DNA from: Sneathiella sp. P13V-1
Lineage (GTDB): Bacteria; Pseudomonadota; Alphaproteobacteria; Sneathiellales; Sneathiellaceae
Assembly (NCBI RefSeq): GCF_015143595.1
Contig: NZ_WYEU01000001.1
Span: 124,001-188,000 of the forward strand
Reading direction: 5' to 3'
Length of the DNA: 64,000 nucleotides
A program made the translations under genes and the position numbers. Under the pieces are notes generated by a model. It ran no database searches. It was not told the origin of the DNA and was given only the letters and a program-made list of their open reading frames with translations. This document shows positions 62,127 through 64,000 of this stretch, in pieces; positions within the stretch are counted from its first letter, which is position 1; each line of letters starts with the position of its first letter.

Positions 62127-63263
62127 TTAGCAGGCCTCCAGAACAGTTGCGATACCCTGACCGCCACCGATACACTGTGTTGCAAGACCCAAGGACTTAC
62201 CTTCACGCTGCAGAAGGCTAGCAACTTTACCTGTGATACGCGCGCCTGTGGCACCCATTGGGTGACCCATAGCAATCGCGCCACCATCAATATTTGTATT
62301 GTCGTAACTCATGCCAGCTTCTTTCAGGACAGCCAGTGACTGCGCTGCAAAAGCTTCGTTCAGCTCGATAATGTCAATATCAGACAGTTTTAAGCCAGCA
62401 CGTGCCAGCGCTTTTTCTGTCGCAGGAACTGGACCAATACCCATGATTTCAGGCGCACAACCGGCAACCGCGATAGACTTAATGCGTGCCATTTTGTTCA
62501 GGCCATTTGCATCAGCATATTCTTCAGAACAGATCAGTGTTGCAGACGCACCGTCAGTAAGCGGTGAAGATGTCGCCGCAGTGACTGTGCCCGCTGCATC
62601 AAATGCTGGGTTCAGACCTGCAAGCGTTTCCATTGTTGTTTCAGGGCGAATACAACCGTCTTGCTCAATACGTTTGTTGCCATCAACAATTGGAATGATT
62701 TCGTCATCGAACTTGCCAGCGGCGCGAGCGGCAGCAGCGCGAGCATGGCTTTCAACAGCCATCTCTTCCTGTTCTTGACGAGAAATATTGTACTGCTTCG
62801 CAAGGTTTTCGGCTGTGATACCCATGGAAACATAGGCTTCTGGGTATTCTTTATAAAGACGTGGGTGCGGTGCTGGGTTAAATCCGCCCATTGGCACACG
62901 TGTCATGCTTTCAATACCACCACAAATAAACACATCGCCTGCACCCATCTGGATCGCACCGGCCGCCATGTGAATGGCCTGCATGGAAGAGCCGCAGAAA
63001 CGGTTTACTGTCGTTGCCGCCGCTGTTTTTGGAATACCGGCCAGGAAACTAATGATACGGGCAACGTTCAACCCCTGCTCTGCTTCTGGAAAAGCACTGC
63101 CGATGATCACATCTTCGATATCTTCGACATTCACACCAGTTTTTTCAACAAGCCCTTTAACAACCTGACCTGTTAGTTCGTCAGGACGTACTTTTATCAG
63201 CTCTCCTTTATTCGCGAGTGTGAACGGAGAACGACTGTATCCTGCGATGACCACGTTTTTCAT
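62127..63263 (-). CDS. Acetyl-CoA C-acyltransferase (thiolase, FadA-like)
   Basis: A 378-residue thiolase. The nucleophilic Cys is in VNRFCGSSMQAIHMAA (about residue 86), the His is in [15 protein letters not shown] and the second Cys in QCIGGGQG. It ends a beta-oxidation cycle with its FadN-like partner two bases downstream. I start at ATG 63263, seven bases after AAGGAAA; the frame opens 33 bases earlier without a ribosome-binding site. It follows the merR gene with a 96-bp gap that holds no evident terminator, so it may be co-transcribed. Confidence 0.94.
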   Translation of the reverse strand: MKNVVIAGYSRSPFTLANKGELIKVRPDELTGQVVKGLVEKTGVNVEDIEDVIIGSAFPEAEQGLNVARIISFLAGIPKTAAATTVNRFCGSSMQAIHMAAGAIQMGAGDVFICGGIESMTRVPMGGFNPAPHPRLYKEYPEAYVSMGITAENLAKQYNISRQEQEEMAVESHARAAAARAAGKFDDEIIPIVDGNKRIEQDGCIRPETTMETLAGLNPAFDAAGTVTAATSSPLTDGASATLICSEEYADANGLNKMARIKSIAVAGCAPEIMGIGPVPATEKALARAGLKLSDIDIIELNEAFAAQSLAVLKEAGMSYDNTNIDGGAIAMGHPMGATGARITGKVASLLQREGKSLGLATQCIGGGQGIATVLEAC

Positions 63264-63359
63264 GATCCAGTTTCCTTTCAAATTTTCCTCTGGCAAGGTT
63301 TATTAATACAAAATAGAACGCGCCAAATCTGATTTACCGATTGGTTTAAATTTATGGGA

Positions 63360-63773
63360 TTAAGCTAACTTTTTACCTTCTGGTATTTCCCCTGAAACGC
63401 GGGCTTCCAGATAATCTTTCAAATCCGCAATTCCGGCCTCAAGCTCTTCGATTGCATCATTAATGTCTTTGCGCTGCACCAAGAGCTTTTCCAACTGATC
63501 ATTACATTTCTGCAATGTATATTTCAGTTGCTCCATTGGCTCTTCACCCGGATCGTACAGATCAATCATCTTCTTGATCTCCTGCAAACTAAACCCAAGG
63601 CGACGCCCTCTCAGGATAAGCTTCAATCGCGCGCGATCCCCTCTGGAATAGACACGCGTCAAACCCTGACGTTCTGGTGCAATCAGGCCCTTATCTTCAT
63701 AGAACCTAATCGTTCTAGAAGTTACTTCGAACTCTTCTGCGAGATCGGTTATGGAATAAGTTATTGCTTCCAT
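63360..63773 (-). CDS. MerR family transcriptional regulator, LiuR-like
   Basis: A 137-residue MerR regulator. The winged helix domain ITDLAEEFEVTSRTIRFYEDKGLIAPERQGLTRVYSRGDRARLKLILRGRRLGFSLQEIKKMIDLYDPG is followed by a coiled-coil dimerisation helix (KYTLQKCNDQLEKLLVQRKDINDAIEELE). There are no Cys pairs for metal binding, as in the LiuR/acyl-CoA-responsive subgroup. I start at the ATG at 63773 because the upstream ATG at 63809 overlaps the -10 box of its own promoter. Its product probably binds the 22-bp palindromes at 63815 and 42867. Confidence 0.93.
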   Translation of the reverse strand: MEAITYSITDLAEEFEVTSRTIRFYEDKGLIAPERQGLTRVYSRGDRARLKLILRGRRLGFSLQEIKKMIDLYDPGEEPMEQLKYTLQKCNDQLEKLLVQRKDINDAIEELEAGIADLKDYLEARVSGEIPEGKKLA

Positions 63774-63807
63774 CATCTCCCCATGCCGGGCAACATCAAT
63801 AAACAGC

Positions 63808-63836
63808 ATTCTAATTGACGTTTACGTAAACGTCAA
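63808..63836 (-). promoter_or_regulatory. merR promoter with a perfect palindromic operator in its spacer
   Basis: On the minus strand, -35 TTGACG (63836-63831), a 17-base spacer and -10 TAGAAT (63813-63808). The -35 and spacer are covered by a perfect 22-bp palindrome (63815-63836) with half-site TTGACGTTTAC. Predicted start near 63801. The layout places a repressor or DNA-distorting MerR protein across the RNA polymerase site, giving autoregulation. Confidence 0.88.
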
Positions 63837-64000
63837 CTTCACATTCCAGAAAGAAGCATGAATAGAATTCACTTTTTAACCAATACAGTTAATATTCAGG
63901 TGCATTATCAACATTTTTTGGTATACTCTCGCGCTAGCGAATCAATAAGCTGACATAACCATGTAGGCTTATAACTTCTATATAAAGCTCTGATCGATCT

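Noticed and set aside
63774-63809. Longer merR start at 63809
   Set aside because: That ATG lies inside the -10 hexamer of the predicted promoter, and LiuR-like proteins begin just before YSITDLAEEF.
1-64000. CRISPR arrays, tRNA, rRNA, insertion sequences, prophage genes, toxin-antitoxin pairs
   Set aside because: No regularly spaced repeats, RNA-gene signatures, transposase or integrase motifs, or paired small genes of that type were seen.

Overview
The window looks like ordinary chromosome from a moderate-G+C, heterotrophic alphaproteobacterium. The clues are the urtABCDE-ureDABCEFG order, a LiuR-type MerR regulator, many acyl-CoA dehydrogenases, a serine-glyoxylate aminotransferase and YdcH/DUF1643/DUF423/YjbQ housekeeping proteins. 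A Sneathiella-like marine lineage is my guess and is not shown by the sequence. I see no rRNA, tRNA, insertion sequence, prophage, integrase or CRISPR array.

Layout. 1-14 kb: the end of an acyl-CoA dehydrogenase-like gene cut by the left edge, a PPK2 kinase, a DUF2804 protein, an EamA exporter, small housekeeping genes, a 2OG-oxygenase-like protein, a TetR regulator, an SDR, two MFS transporters, a methyltransferase-like protein, a serine-glyoxylate aminotransferase, and detoxification-type proteins (ICMT-like, DinB-like, GST, metallo-beta-lactamase fold). 14-25 kb: a twelve-gene minus-strand urea locus, with the complete UrtABCDE high-affinity urea ABC importer followed by UreD, UreA, UreB, UreC, UreE, UreF and UreG. 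A perfect sigma-54 (-24/-12) promoter sits just upstream of urtA, which points to nitrogen-limitation control. 25-42 kb: a disordered Pro/Lys/Glu-rich protein, GST, thymidine kinase, a two-subunit acyl-CoA dehydrogenase pair, a four-domain rhodanese with a cysteine-dioxygenase-like partner, an aldehyde dehydrogenase, an M20 peptidase, a dienoyl-CoA isomerase, a Thr/Ser dehydratase, an acyl-CoA ligase and an exonuclease.

42-53 kb: a plus-strand acyl-CoA catabolic block: SDR, acyl-CoA carboxylase beta and biotin-carrying alpha subunits, two acyl-CoA dehydrogenases, then a crotonase, a TetR regulator and two hot-dog thioesterases. Its content resembles acyclic-terpenoid (atu, geranyl-CoA carboxylase) clusters more than leucine (liu) clusters, but it has no AtuA or HMG-CoA lyase here. 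53-64 kb: a minus-strand block with two beta-oxidation gene sets (two multifunctional hydratase/dehydrogenases, two thiolases, two acyl-CoA dehydrogenases), headed by a MerR regulator.

Regulatory logic read from the sequence. A perfect 22-bp palindrome lies exactly between the -35 and -10 boxes of the merR promoter, and a 20/22 copy lies in the same position in the promoter of the carboxylase operon 21 kb away. This predicts one MerR regulon covering both blocks. A different palindrome (TTGACAA-T-TTGTCAA) covers the promoter region of the acyl-CoA dehydrogenase/thiolase/FadJ-like operon. The window is therefore mainly acyl-CoA catabolism plus urea nitrogen scavenging. I found no convincing new mobile or defence system.
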